Source: a virus. From it: DNA of 30,689 nucleotides. Below, one piece after another: positions 8,102-15,832 of the stretch. Where the stretch lies: positions 1 to 30,689 of the IMG/VR virus record IMGVR_UViG_3300009419_001594; one strand, 5' to 3'. Under the pieces are notes generated by a model, which ran no database searches, was not told the DNA's origin, and saw only the letters and a list, made by a program, of their open reading frames with translations. The position numbers were made by a program, and so were the translations under genes. How positions within the stretch are numbered: position 1 is the stretch's first letter; each line of letters opens with the position of its first letter.

Positions 8102-9324
8102 TTTACTAAATTTTTATAAATTTCATTTCTTAATTTCGTAACATTATTTAAATCATACCTATCTTTTACAGTTTCATATAATTTTTCACCTAAATCAATA
8201 ACCATTTGTGGGCTATCAGCTAATTTTTTAGCGTATTTAGTCCATTGTTTATGATTCTTAGCTGTATCAACCAATAAACAATTACCATCTGGGTTAGATT
8301 CACCACCTTTATTAACAGCGTTAATTAGATCAATAGTGTAAGGCCCGTAATTTTGAGCAATTAAAGCTTTTTTATGGAAACCAGCTTCAATAACTTTTAA
8401 TTGTGATTTATACTTATTGAAATCACTATCATTTAACGGTGCCAAAGCAACATCAAAATTATTATAACCGTTAGCATACTGATTAATCGCTTTAGTCCAG
8501 ACTCTTCTATATGGTTTATTTGTTGAATCATATGATGGGTCATCAACAAAACTAACTAAATAAGTCAAATATTCTTTATCTTGTTCCAAGTTTTTATAGT
8601 TATTCGTTAAGAATAGTTCATACATAAACCATGTCGTTTCTTGTGGTTTCATCGGTCTTTGCTCAACCTGATTAGTGTTTGGGTTTATTGATTGAACGGT
8701 TCCTCTGGTATCAAATCCGCATAAAACTATTTGAGATTTCTCACTAATAGATTTTTGGGTTGATCCAATACCACGTAATAACTCAATATCTTTAACGTGT
8801 GATGAACCGCCTAACCAACCAAATCTAATCAAATCTGATTTAATAGGTTTTGGTTTAAACTGCTCTTCGTTCGGGTCAATTGCGTTTGGCAAAACTACAA
8901 CATTTTTATTGTATTTTGCAACTTCTTTTGCAATTATTTCTGTTGGGACTGTAACTAGGTCTGCTAATTTAATACAATCTAATATAGTACCAGGGATATT
9001 ATCTCTTTTAGCCATGGCATATAAACCATGTGATGGATCTAAATTCCAGTGATCATCAGTATCAACAATAACTTTAATACCAAGTTTTTTGATTCTATTA
9101 ATAATTTCAACAGCTTCTTTATTTCTATGTTGCGGCATTCTATGAATAAACACAGCATCATAATTTTTAAGATAATTAACATCAGTGAAGTCGATATTGT
9201 AATTAATATCGATAAAATAATCACTAGAAAAATTATTTTGTAAATTAACGTGTGGGTCGACACATCTAAATTTACCTGAACCAGCTCTATCTCCTGGTGC
9301 TACTAATATTTTAATTTTTGACAT
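8098..9324 (-). CDS. GT4-like (GT-B fold) glycosyltransferase
   Basis: The 408-residue protein looks like a GT-B glycosyltransferase of the GT4/GT1 type. The N-terminal half contains KILVAPGDRAGSGKFRCV, DAVFIHRMPQ and KVIVDTDDHW, and TVPTEIIAKEV leads to VVVLPNAID (about 147-155), the usual domain linker. The C-terminal half has IRFGWLGGSSHVKDI (about 168-182), the nucleotide-sugar strand-loop, and a late VIEAGFHKKALIA segment with the conserved Glu expected for nucleotide-sugar binding. It is the first gene of the long leftward operon and follows a promoter-like sequence at 9344-9374. No membrane segment is visible. Donor and acceptor are unknown; phage examples modify cell surface polymers, DNA or virion proteins. 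Confidence 0.8.
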   Translation of the reverse strand: MSKIKILVAPGDRAGSGKFRCVDPHVNLQNNFSSDYFIDINYNIDFTDVNYLKNYDAVFIHRMPQHRNKEAVEIINRIKKLGIKVIVDTDDHWNLDPSHGLYAMAKRDNIPGTILDCIKLADLVTVPTEIIAKEVAKYNKNVVVLPNAIDPNEEQFKPKPIKSDLIRFGWLGGSSHVKDIELLRGIGSTQKSISEKSQIVLCGFDTRGTVQSINPNTNQVEQRPMKPQETTWFMYELFLTNNYKNLEQDKEYLTYLVSFVDDPSYDSTNKPYRRVWTKAINQYANGYNNFDVALAPLNDSDFNKYKSQLKVIEAGFHKKALIAQNYGPYTIDLINAVNKGGESNPDGNCLLVDTAKNHKQWTKYAKKLADSPQMVIDLGEKLYETVKDRYDLNNVTKLRNEIYKNLVK

Positions 9325-9343
9325 TGTATATGTATGTTTTACC

Positions 9344-9374
9344 CAATAATAGTAAAATTATACAAAAAAAACAA
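9344..9374 (-). promoter_or_regulatory. Bacteroidota-type promoter candidate for the glycosylation/nucleotide operon
   Basis: On the minus strand TTG (9374-9372) is followed after exactly 20 bases by TATTATTG (9351-9344), one mismatch from the Bacteroidota -7 consensus TAnnTTTG. The same arrangement, with the identical TATTATTG box and 20-base spacing, lies before the gene starting at 24380. The first gene of the operon starts 19 bases downstream. Confidence 0.55.
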
Positions 9375-9391
9375 GTTAAGATTAAAAATAA

Positions 9392-9784
9392 TTATTGATT
9401 ATCACCTTTAATTACACGATAAGAATCATCGTCAAAATGTTCGGTTGATACTTCGAATATAATACCGTCAGTTATAGCTATTAGTTGGTGTGGTTGTCCT
9501 GGTAATTGTCTTACGGAGTCACCTTCACGCAAATTAATTTCGATAACATCTGCGTTGTTTGTGTTAATATATCGATAAATGAACTCACCTTCTTTAACGT
9601 ACCAAGTTTCATCTTTAATTAGATGGTAATGCATTGAAAATTTAGCCCCAGCTTTAAAGCATAAAAGTTTACCACAATAGAGTTCATTGTTTTCAAAAAT
9701 AACTTCGTGACCCCATCCTTTAGGTATATTACATTCTTTACATTCTAAAGCATTTATTACTTTAGGCTGTTTCTTGTGTCCCAT
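9392..9784 (-). CDS. Single-domain cupin, sugar isomerase/epimerase-like
   Basis: The protein has a nearly perfect cupin metal site: a glycine, then SMHYHLIKDETWYVKEG with the two His, the Glu and the closing Gly (GX5HXHX4EX6G), and the second motif GDSVRQLPGQPHQL with its metal-binding His. KGWGHE before the barrel is typical of mannose-6-phosphate isomerase type II C-terminal domains and related sugar isomerases. I prefer the ATG at 9784 (130 residues): an upstream GTG at 9814 would extend the protein by 10 residues but lies at the foot of a terminator hairpin. It stands alone between that terminator and the promoter-like sequence of the next operon. By context it may supply or modify a sugar for the nearby glycosyltransferases; the reaction is not readable. 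Confidence 0.8.
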   Translation of the reverse strand: MGHKKQPKVINALECKECNIPKGWGHEVIFENNELYCGKLLCFKAGAKFSMHYHLIKDETWYVKEGEFIYRYINTNNADVIEINLREGDSVRQLPGQPHQLIAITDGIIFEVSTEHFDDDSYRVIKGDNQ

Positions 9785-9814
9785 AATTGTTTTATTTAAT
9801 ATACAATATTGCAC

Positions 9815-9843
9815 AAAAAAAGGGATTATTCCTAATCCCTTTT
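9815..9843 (-). terminator. Strong bidirectional hairpin terminator
   Basis: A perfect 11-bp stem (AAAAGGGATTA, 9818-9828, with TAATCCCTTTT, 9833-9843) closes a TTCC loop. Read leftward it ends in a run of T (complement of A 9815-9821). Read rightward it is followed by TTTTTTT after two A. It lies just after the 64-residue gene and ends the leftward operon 12644-9864. Confidence 0.85.
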
Positions 9844-9863
9844 AATTTTTTTGTATTTTTTTG

Positions 9864-10058
9864 TTAATTATTATAATCTTTAATAATTTCATCAAATTTA
9901 CCATCTTTAGCCGCTTCAACAAAATCAGCGAATTGGTTTTTGCTCCATGTAGTAATTCCTTCAGGGCCTTCTTTATCACCTAATACGATAGTATTTTCTT
10001 GGATCTCAATAACTGGGCAACATTTTTGTTTGCAAAATGTAATTATATTATTATTCAT
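9864..10058 (-). CDS. Small protein of unknown function with an N-terminal cysteine cluster
   Basis: I do not recognise this 64-residue protein. It has a CKQKCC cluster at residues 9-14, a central strand-rich IEIQENTIVLGD, and an acidic C-terminal helix around NQFADFVEAAKDGKFD. The last part faintly resembles the short DUF397-type proteins, whose end has a similar Trp/Phe-rich helix and GEFD, but this is not enough for a call. The three cysteines could bind a metal. It is the last gene of the leftward operon, 19 bases after the holin-like gene and directly before the terminator, a common place for small lysis or accessory genes. Its ATG follows an A-rich stretch without a Shine-Dalgarno sequence. 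Confidence 0.65.
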   Translation of the reverse strand: MNNNIITFCKQKCCPVIEIQENTIVLGDKEGPEGITTWSKNQFADFVEAAKDGKFDEIIKDYNN

Positions 10059-10077
10059 TTTTTTTAATTTTTTTTAA

Positions 10078-10242
10078 TTATTTATTTTTTGAAATGATTG
10101 ACCATACACCACCAACTAATGTCATGGCAGCACCAATTAATTCATTAGACATAACGTCTGTAGCTAAACCTTTTGCTACTAATACACCACCAACAAATGT
10201 TAATACGTGTCTTACAATTCCTAATACTTGTTCTTTTGTCAT
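10078..10242 (-). CDS. Small two-helix membrane protein, holin-like (Pam3-gp28 type)
   Basis: From the ATG at 10242 the protein is 54 residues: MTKEQVLGIVRHVL, then FVGGVLVAKGLA and a second hydrophobic segment ELIGAAMTLVGGVWSIIS, ending with basic residues. Two short membrane helices with a turn and a charged C-terminus are the shape of small phage holins, and the wording IVRHVLTFVGGVLVAKG is what I recall for the Pam3-gp28 holin-like family. Holins form lesions in the inner membrane and time lysis. An upstream in-frame ATG at 10263 would add MKIKSKI but overlaps the previous gene by 17 bases. The shorter start leaves a 4-base gap and is preferred. No endolysin is adjacent in this window. 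Confidence 0.65.
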   Translation of the reverse strand: MTKEQVLGIVRHVLTFVGGVLVAKGLATDVMSNELIGAAMTLVGGVWSIISKNK

Positions 10243-10246
10243 AATT

Positions 10247-10810
10247 TTACTTTTTATTTTCATTTATTTTATTTTCTTTTAACACAGTTAATTTACCACC
10301 AAATGTTTTATCCCCAATTTTTATTTGGATTGTTTCATCAATAGCAGTTCTTTTACTAACTTGTTCCAAGGTTTCCTCTACTGTTTTTTTAATTATAAAT
10401 TCAATTAATTTAGCATCTAATTGTGGTGCTTGTTGAGTTTCTTTTACTACTTTTTGTACCGATTCTTGTACGGGTAACGCTTTTTTTGTAATTTCTTGCA
10501 TCATACTTTCCATCCCAATTGGGGCTGTTGGATCTATGATGGGATTTTCTTGAAATGATTTCAATATATCCGCAGGCATTTTCGATTTATGTAAATTTCT
10601 CATATTTGATCCCATTGTAGGTTGTTGTACTTTTCTTTCTGTCATGTAATTTACAGTATCATTGTCCAACATACGATCAACATCTGACTCAGTTAAATTT
10701 CTAGCCGCACCATTAGAAGGTTTAATTGAACCACCTTCAACTTTTTCCATTACTTTTCTAGCATTTGCAATCCCTTGCGCTATTATACTAGCTTTATCTT
10801 GATTATCCAT
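10247..10810 (-). CDS. Unrecognised protein in the late operon, possibly virion-associated
   Basis: This 187-residue protein is mostly hydrophilic. The N-terminal half looks flexible (NLTESDVDRMLDN, then a stretch around MTERKVQQPTMG and NPIIDPTAPIGME). The C-terminal part has a long likely helix (KLIEFIIKKTVEETLEQVSK, about 134-153) followed by a strand-rich end (IQIKIGDKTFGGKL). It overlaps the upstream WYL-like gene by 8 bases and belongs to the operon behind the late-type promoter at 12659-12670. That context suggests an expressed-late structural or assembly protein. I cannot assign a family. No transmembrane segment, cysteine or catalytic motif is seen. Confidence 0.65.
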   Translation of the reverse strand: MDNQDKASIIAQGIANARKVMEKVEGGSIKPSNGAARNLTESDVDRMLDNDTVNYMTERKVQQPTMGSNMRNLHKSKMPADILKSFQENPIIDPTAPIGMESMMQEITKKALPVQESVQKVVKETQQAPQLDAKLIEFIIKKTVEETLEQVSKRTAIDETIQIKIGDKTFGGKLTVLKENKINENKK

Positions 10811-11360
10811 TATTTAATTTTAATACCCATTTTAAAAATCCTGAAGATTCAGCCAATTGTTTTTCATCTTCTGGTTTATTTTCAATTTCAGGTTCATCAC
10901 CTTTATATTTCATATCAGCGTATTTTGGATCTTTACTACCAGATGGTTCTCTAGTTTTTAAATAATCTTTAACGCTACCTATAGCCATTTTTTTATCAGA
11001 TCCATCTCTTTTATAATCTATTCTTATAGCATCAATTGTTTTTAATTGAGTACCAGTGTTATCATAGACTATTTGAATACTACCGTCTTTTATCTCATCT
11101 ACAAGAAAAGTTTTCCAAGCATCATTCTTGGTGTTAGTAACACCTTGAAATTGGTAAGCTCTTAGCATCCATTTATCAGTTGCCGCACTTTTACCTAAAG
11201 CAAAAGGCTCTACACGTCTAAAATTTTGTTTCGTGTATTTTTTGTTATTTGGATCGCTGACTTTAACACCTTTATACCAGAATGTAATCGCATATTTGTT
11301 TTTGATTGCATATCTTAGCATTTCCAGTTTATCATCACCTGCATTTTCAATAATAGTCAT
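10803..11360 (-). CDS. WYL-like domain protein
   Basis: Residues about 12-130 of this 185-residue protein follow the layout of a WYL domain: LRYAIKNKYAITFWYKG, then a charged loop, RRVEPFALG (about 48-56), KWMLRAYQFQG (about 63-73) and a strand WKTFLVDEIKDG (about 82-93). WYL domains are Sm-like ligand- or nucleic-acid-binding domains, usually fused to a helix-turn-helix regulator. No helix-turn-helix is present here, and the C-terminal 50 residues are acidic and low-complexity around EPEIENKPEDEKQ. The gene lies in a late-type operon, so it may be a virion or takeover factor rather than a classical regulator. It overlaps the next gene by 8 bases. The domain call rests on motif pattern alone. 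Confidence 0.6.
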   Translation of the reverse strand: MTIIENAGDDKLEMLRYAIKNKYAITFWYKGVKVSDPNNKKYTKQNFRRVEPFALGKSAATDKWMLRAYQFQGVTNTKNDAWKTFLVDEIKDGSIQIVYDNTGTQLKTIDAIRIDYKRDGSDKKMAIGSVKDYLKTREPSGSKDPKYADMKYKGDEPEIENKPEDEKQLAESSGFLKWVLKLNNG

Positions 11361-11378
11361 ATAAAAATGAATGTAAAG

Positions 11379-11645
11379 TTATTCTGGTGATGTATATTGT
11401 GCTGCTTCAGTATACTGATTCACACCAAATAAGCTATTTCTTGTTATAATATCGGTTCTACTACCAATAGTAGTTAATTCACCTTTACCTTTTTCGTCAC
11501 CATCACTTAATGCGTTTGGATTTGAAGCTCCGTATTCAAAAGATGTTGGTTTATATTCGTTAATAGGTATTAGTTTACCTTCTCTTTCCGCAACTGCAAC
11601 TGTTCTTAGTTGCTCTGATGCTGGGATTCTAACTGCGTCTGCCAT
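11379..11645 (-). CDS. Small unrecognised protein in the late operon
   Basis: The 88-residue protein is hydrophilic and looks partly disordered. The N-terminus MADAVRIPASEQLRTV is followed by a short strand-like VAEREGKLIPINEY, and the rest is rich in Gly, Asp, Ser and Thr (ALSDGDEKGKGELTT). No membrane segment or cysteine is present. It follows the 155-residue gene by one base and precedes the WYL-like gene by 18 bases. Operon position behind a late-type promoter suggests a minor virion or assembly protein, but I do not recognise a family. Confidence 0.6.
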   Translation of the reverse strand: MADAVRIPASEQLRTVAVAEREGKLIPINEYKPTSFEYGASNPNALSDGDEKGKGELTTIGSRTDIITRNSLFGVNQYTEAAQYTSPE

Positions 11646-11646
11646 T

Positions 11647-12114
11647 TTAGTTTAATTTTTTAGTTATTTCTTTTATTATATTTAATTCTTCCATTAAGTC
11701 TGAAGTTGACATAAATGATGGTGTGCTTTTTAATTCTGGTGTAACTGCATTTACTGTTTCTTCTGAATCAGCTCTAAATTGGTTATCCATACCAGCATTT
11801 TTTCTGGCACTTTTAGTACCATGTACACTTTTTCTGGCTTGATCTAATGTGAAATCAACCCATTTTTTCATAATCTCCCCACCATTTAATAAATATTCGA
11901 TTTCGTTATAATTTTCATCATTAACGGAATCAAAATAATTTTTAATTCTTTTTAGTTGTTCGTAAGTACACGCTCTTCTCTCTAAAATAAATATAGCACG
12001 ATTAAAACCCTTAGAGTTTCTTTTATCAGAAAACTTCTTAAGATTTATTCCAAGTTCTTTTAATACCTTATCAGGAACTGGGAATTGCTTACCTATTAAT
12101 TTTGAGTTTGACAT
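11647..12114 (-). CDS. Unrecognised protein in the late operon
   Basis: The 155-residue protein starts with a basic, possibly folded half (LIGKQFPVPDKVLKELGIN, then RAIFILERRACTYEQLKRIKNYFDSV) and ends in a more polar tail with a final likely helix (DLMEELNIIKEITKKLN). The middle KKWVDFTLDQARKSVHGTK is basic and could contact nucleic acid or another protein. It shares one base with the upstream gene and is one base before the downstream gene. I do not recognise the family. Context makes a virion assembly role plausible. Confidence 0.6.
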   Translation of the reverse strand: MSNSKLIGKQFPVPDKVLKELGINLKKFSDKRNSKGFNRAIFILERRACTYEQLKRIKNYFDSVNDENYNEIEYLLNGGEIMKKWVDFTLDQARKSVHGTKSARKNAGMDNQFRADSEETVNAVTPELKSTPSFMSTSDLMEELNIIKEITKKLN

Positions 12115-12644
12115 TATCTTATTTTTTCACTGAAATACGATAAAATAACTTTTTTCTCGTCTTCAGACATTATTTCCTTGATAGTTTCAGCTATCTTAGT
12201 TAGTTTATCAACTAATAAAATTTCTTTATTTTTAATTTCGTCAATAGTGGGTTGTGTTTTTCTAATAATATCAATAGTATCGGTTCTATTAGATAACAAA
12301 GTCTCCATCATATCATAAGCCTTAGCTCTACTAATTTCTTTTAATTTAGCCTCAGGAGAATCGTCTTTTTGGAAATAACTCTCAAACGCATCACCTTCGT
12401 TAATTGACTTTAAATAATCATGGAACCCTTTTGGGTCATTTTTCATCTCATCAGCTTTTTTAGTATGTGGTAATTCTCCTTCACTAAAAAAACGTCTATA
12501 AACTGTGTACATGAAGGGTTGAGCCCTCATACGCATACTTTTGTCGGTAGTTGTAGCTGCTGTTGTTTTTGGGTCAACATTAGGTACTTTACTACTAATT
12601 AGACCACCGTCAGAGCTTACAAATTCATTAATATCCTTATCCAT
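12114..12644 (-). CDS. Unrecognised first gene of the late operon
   Basis: The 176-residue protein has a low-complexity Thr/Ser-rich N-terminus (KTTAATTTDKSMRMRAQP), a central aromatic segment (FMYTVYRRFFSEGELPH), and a long, highly charged helical C-terminal half (about residues 100-176), which may form a coiled coil. The start ATG lies 15 bases after the late-type element at 12659-12670, making it the promoter-proximal gene. No known motif was found. A scaffold- or core-like virion protein would fit the helical, charged character, but this is inference. Confidence 0.6.
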   Translation of the reverse strand: MDKDINEFVSSDGGLISSKVPNVDPKTTAATTTDKSMRMRAQPFMYTVYRRFFSEGELPHTKKADEMKNDPKGFHDYLKSINEGDAFESYFQKDDSPEAKLKEISRAKAYDMMETLLSNRTDTIDIIRKTQPTIDEIKNKEILLVDKLTKIAETIKEIMSEDEKKVILSYFSEKIR

Positions 12645-12658
12645 GTGTAATTTATTTA

Positions 12659-12670
12659 CTATAAATATCT
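12659..12670 (-). promoter_or_regulatory. Late-type promoter element
   Basis: On the minus strand the sequence reads AGATATTTATAG, 15 bases before the ATG at 12644. Near-identical elements lie before the virion genes at 20945, 24461, 26157 and 29634, and on the minus strand before 20911. The reverse complement contains TATAAATA, the T4 late promoter box, but the orientation relative to the genes is opposite, so equivalence is not claimed. Confidence 0.5.
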
Positions 12671-12687
12671 GGCAAATGATGTTTATT

Positions 12688-15600
12688 TTAAACTACCTCT
12701 TCTTTTCCTAATCCTGGTATCGTAAATGTTATGTTTTCTTGGAACCAAAAATCAGCTTGGTACTCTAATTTACCCCAAAAATCTATTTCCATATCAGATG
12801 GTGTAAATAATTCTTCTAAAGTATCTTGATCACCCTCTTTACTTGGTTGATTATTAACTAATGTTAATTCAGATATCATCCAATTTTTTTTATCTTCAGG
12901 TTTATTAATTAATATTTTATTTCTAACTGAAAGGTCAAAAAGTACCAATAAACCTTTAATTCTTGAGTTAAACATTGATAGGTATTTATCGACATTATAC
13001 TCACCCAATGTTTCTGGCGCTGACTCAATTACAGAAGCTTCAATTAGTTCACCATAAATCTTACCATTTTTATCCTCTTTTACATCACCATGCGATTTTT
13101 TAGTACCGACATTGACATAATATAACGTATCACCCAAATTAACTTGTAAGTTATGCTTAACAGCTAACTCCATGTGTGCTTGTTTTGGTAATGGTGCGCC
13201 ATTTTTATTTGAACCTCTATTGATATATTGTGTAATAGTTTTTTTAACTCTAGCTTTTGTTGCTATTTTAGCTAAAGGTATTTTTTTATCACAAATTAAA
13301 TCAACGTATTTGTAATAATATTTAACAAATTCATACCCTTTATCATTTAATAATAGAACTAAGCCTTTATCTAAAAATTCTTCAATGTAAACTGGCATTT
13401 TTTTAGATTTAATAGTATTACCAGTTAAACTAATACTACCATCGTCCTCTAATAACGCATAATTTTTTCTTGCTAAATTAATAGTTGCGGGCCACATACC
13501 ATCTAAACCTAAAGCCATTTCGCCTTTCATATAAAGATCGTTAAATTCAGCTACAACAGCATTAACGCCACGATATTCTTTACCAGCAATAACTTCATCA
13601 TTATTACCTTTACCAATGTAATAAAAATCATCCTCACCTTTTTCAGGTGCCATAAAGTTAACACCATCCGTATCTAATACAGTTGGTTGGTAACCCTTCT
13701 TAATAAAGAATTTAACCATTAATCTAAGATACTGTCTTGCTGTGCACGTAATCTGTTCACTGATGTTTATTTCAGCCCATGGGAACGCATTTGGCGCACC
13801 CAATGCACCAAACATTGAGTTAATGAATATCTTTAAAGGTAATTGTTTACGTTTATACAAAGATTCGAGTTGATGGTTACCTTGTTTTTTATATTGCTTA
13901 GCCAAATCTTTAGCCTTAAAACGTTCAGAGTGAAAGTATTTTAATAATGACTTCATTACACCAGTAATATCAACACTTGGAAATATATCATGCGCTAATT
14001 GAATAGCTGGGTATAGTGAGTTAAAGTCCATCTTCCTTAGATTCTTTGAGAATCCAACTTTTAATAATCTAGATAAGCCACCAACAAAATCACGTTTATC
14101 ATCTTGTGATGGTAATGCTAGGTTATTTTCATAAGACCAAGTAATCATAATCATTTTCCATAAACCAGCGGTACCCATTGTTGATACTCTTTGGTATGTT
14201 GTTGGAATCATCTTAGCTAACATAAAAGATGATTGATTATATACGTTATCAATTTCAGCAGTTTCCCATAAATCGTCCATTAAATAACGTTTAACTATAT
14301 ATTCACCATTAACAACTTCAAATTTATTAACATAATCATACATAGCCTTTATGGTTGCTTCTAAAAAAGAAAATGTTTTTGGTGCCTTTTCTTTTAATTT
14401 TGCTAATCCAGTACCTATACCATTACTTGGTAACACAATTGTTTTACCGTTATTAATTTGAGCTAAAATTAAATTAACTGAGTAGTTAATTTTTTTCTTA
14501 TTTAGTTCAAATTCGGAATCAGTATAATACGAATCATCAGTTGTGCTTGGTTTCTTTTTAGTTGGTATACCGATTGCGTTACGTTCTCCACGCATTTCTC
14601 CAGCTTGACCACCCATACCGTCTCTTTCATCGTTATCACCAAAAATAAACACCATATCTGGGTTATCTTTAACATAATCCCTGGTGATAACATCCATAGT
14701 GATAATGCTTGGTTTTTTTTCGCAATATAAACCAGTTATATTGTTAAAATAATAATCTTTATTGTTTTTCCAATAAGCACCGATTTTATCCCCTTTAATG
14801 TAAACACGATTCTTTTTAGCGATCTTATTATATTTACAAACATATTTTAAAGAAGCTGATTTCATGCTAGAATCAATAGCTTGAGCTTTACGTGACGAAT
14901 GTATGATATCTATAACTGAGTAACCAAACATATTTGTTTGAGTAAATTTTTCAACATCCCCACCTAACTTGATTATCTGATCTTTGTTTGTGATTTTAGA
15001 ATCTTCTTTTAATGTTTTAGCTAAAGATTCAATGTCAACACCTAATTTTTCACAACGCTTAAATATAAAATTCCAGTCAAAGTTAGCGCTATTATAACCA
15101 GCTATAATAGCTGGTTTTACGTAATCAATTGCGGCAAAGAATTTAGCGATAGCTGCAACCTCAGTGGCATCAGCATTATCACCCTCCGTTTCACAATCAA
15201 ACAACACCTCAAAACCTTTATTTGTCTTACAACCAATTAAGAATATCCTTGATGTTTCAGGATCTAAACCAGTTGTCTCTAAGTCAAATACAAATTTTTC
15301 AATATCGTTATAATCTTCATAACCCTTATATAACCTTTTTCCTGTGGATACTAAATATTGTTCAACAGGTGGTAGAATCATAAAATATGTGTTGATGTCA
15401 TTAGTTTTATCATATATACCACGATAAAACCCACCTTTTCTGAAGAATTCTAACATTCTATCATGCCCTTGATCACAAGTTAGTAGATACTTATAACCAT
15501 CGGTTAATCTTTCGTGTTCACCATGCTCTAATGAAGTAATGTTGATACCAAACTGTTCTCTGGCTAATTTAATTTTTAGAGGGTTGTTATCGTAAAAATT

Positions 15601-15810
15601 AAATCTTTCTTTTAGGGTGTTTAAATTCTTCATCCAAAGAAACGCCTTTAAAGGTTCAGTTTCTGTTGTTTTTGTGCCATCTGGTAATTGCTTGAATTTA
15701 TGGATTAAGTTAGTTTTGTTATCATATTCTAGGTTTACGATATACTTTTCATCATCATGACCTAATAAAAATTTCTCAACTTGCTCAATAGGTATTTTAT
15801 ACTCACTCAT
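12688..15810 (-). CDS. Family B DNA polymerase with an inserted extra domain
   Basis: The 1040-residue replicative polymerase has 3'-5' exonuclease and polymerase modules. Exo I is FVFDLETTG (D176, E178). Exo II is GYNSANFDW (D245). Exo III is YLMDDLWE (Y509, D513). Motif A is DFNSLYP (D595), motif B is LPLKIFINSMFG (K660, N664, G668), and motif C is VLDTDGVNFM (D713, D715), so both activities should be intact. Between Exo II and Exo III, residues about 369-494 form an extra domain with IFGDND, GGQAGEMRGE and SNGIGTGLAK, unlike normal family B polymerases. T4 gp43 has about 900 residues; the insert explains most of the excess. A perfect Bacteroidota-type promoter precedes it. It appears to be transcribed alone or to read through into the late operon. 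Confidence 0.95.
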   Translation of the reverse strand: MSEYKIPIEQVEKFLLGHDDEKYIVNLEYDNKTNLIHKFKQLPDGTKTTETEPLKAFLWMKNLNTLKERFNFYDNNPLKIKLAREQFGINITSLEHGEHERLTDGYKYLLTCDQGHDRMLEFFRKGGFYRGIYDKTNDINTYFMILPPVEQYLVSTGKRLYKGYEDYNDIEKFVFDLETTGLDPETSRIFLIGCKTNKGFEVLFDCETEGDNADATEVAAIAKFFAAIDYVKPAIIAGYNSANFDWNFIFKRCEKLGVDIESLAKTLKEDSKITNKDQIIKLGGDVEKFTQTNMFGYSVIDIIHSSRKAQAIDSSMKSASLKYVCKYNKIAKKNRVYIKGDKIGAYWKNNKDYYFNNITGLYCEKKPSIITMDVITRDYVKDNPDMVFIFGDNDERDGMGGQAGEMRGERNAIGIPTKKKPSTTDDSYYTDSEFELNKKKINYSVNLILAQINNGKTIVLPSNGIGTGLAKLKEKAPKTFSFLEATIKAMYDYVNKFEVVNGEYIVKRYLMDDLWETAEIDNVYNQSSFMLAKMIPTTYQRVSTMGTAGLWKMIMITWSYENNLALPSQDDKRDFVGGLSRLLKVGFSKNLRKMDFNSLYPAIQLAHDIFPSVDITGVMKSLLKYFHSERFKAKDLAKQYKKQGNHQLESLYKRKQLPLKIFINSMFGALGAPNAFPWAEINISEQITCTARQYLRLMVKFFIKKGYQPTVLDTDGVNFMAPEKGEDDFYYIGKGNNDEVIAGKEYRGVNAVVAEFNDLYMKGEMALGLDGMWPATINLARKNYALLEDDGSISLTGNTIKSKKMPVYIEEFLDKGLVLLLNDKGYEFVKYYYKYVDLICDKKIPLAKIATKARVKKTITQYINRGSNKNGAPLPKQAHMELAVKHNLQVNLGDTLYYVNVGTKKSHGDVKEDKNGKIYGELIEASVIESAPETLGEYNVDKYLSMFNSRIKGLLVLFDLSVRNKILINKPEDKKNWMISELTLVNNQPSKEGDQDTLEELFTPSDMEIDFWGKLEYQADFWFQENITFTIPGLGKEEVV
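14329..14706 (-). other. Extra domain inserted in the polymerase exonuclease region (DUF7831/macro-like)
   Basis: This marks residues about 369-494 of the polymerase. Its motifs, VITRDYVKDNPD, FIFGDNDERDGMGGQAGEMR, NAIGIPTKKKPS and LPSNGIGTGLAKL followed by KAPKTFSFLE, are those of a small free-standing phage/bacterial protein family that I recall as DUF7831, thought to be macro-domain-like. The flanking polymerase reads continuously if it is removed (from YYFNNITG with a short linker into NKFEVVNGEYIVKRY). No intein splice-junction residues are seen, so it stays in the mature enzyme. The ends are approximate. Confidence 0.75.
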
Positions 15811-15832
15811 ATTATTTTAGTCTACTTTGGGA

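Noticed and set aside
9785-9814. Ten-residue N-terminal extension of the cupin from a GTG codon
   Set aside because: The GTG touches the terminator hairpin and an ATG with a normal A-rich lead follows.
10243-10263. Longer start (ATG at 10263) for the holin-like gene
   Set aside because: It overlaps the previous gene by 17 bases and adds a basic heptapeptide; the ATG at 10242 fits the family start and the operon spacing better.
14329-14706. Intein in the DNA polymerase
   Set aside because: No Cys/Ser at the N-terminal junction, no His-Asn plus Cys/Ser/Thr at the C-terminal junction and no intein blocks; the motifs fit a folded extra domain.
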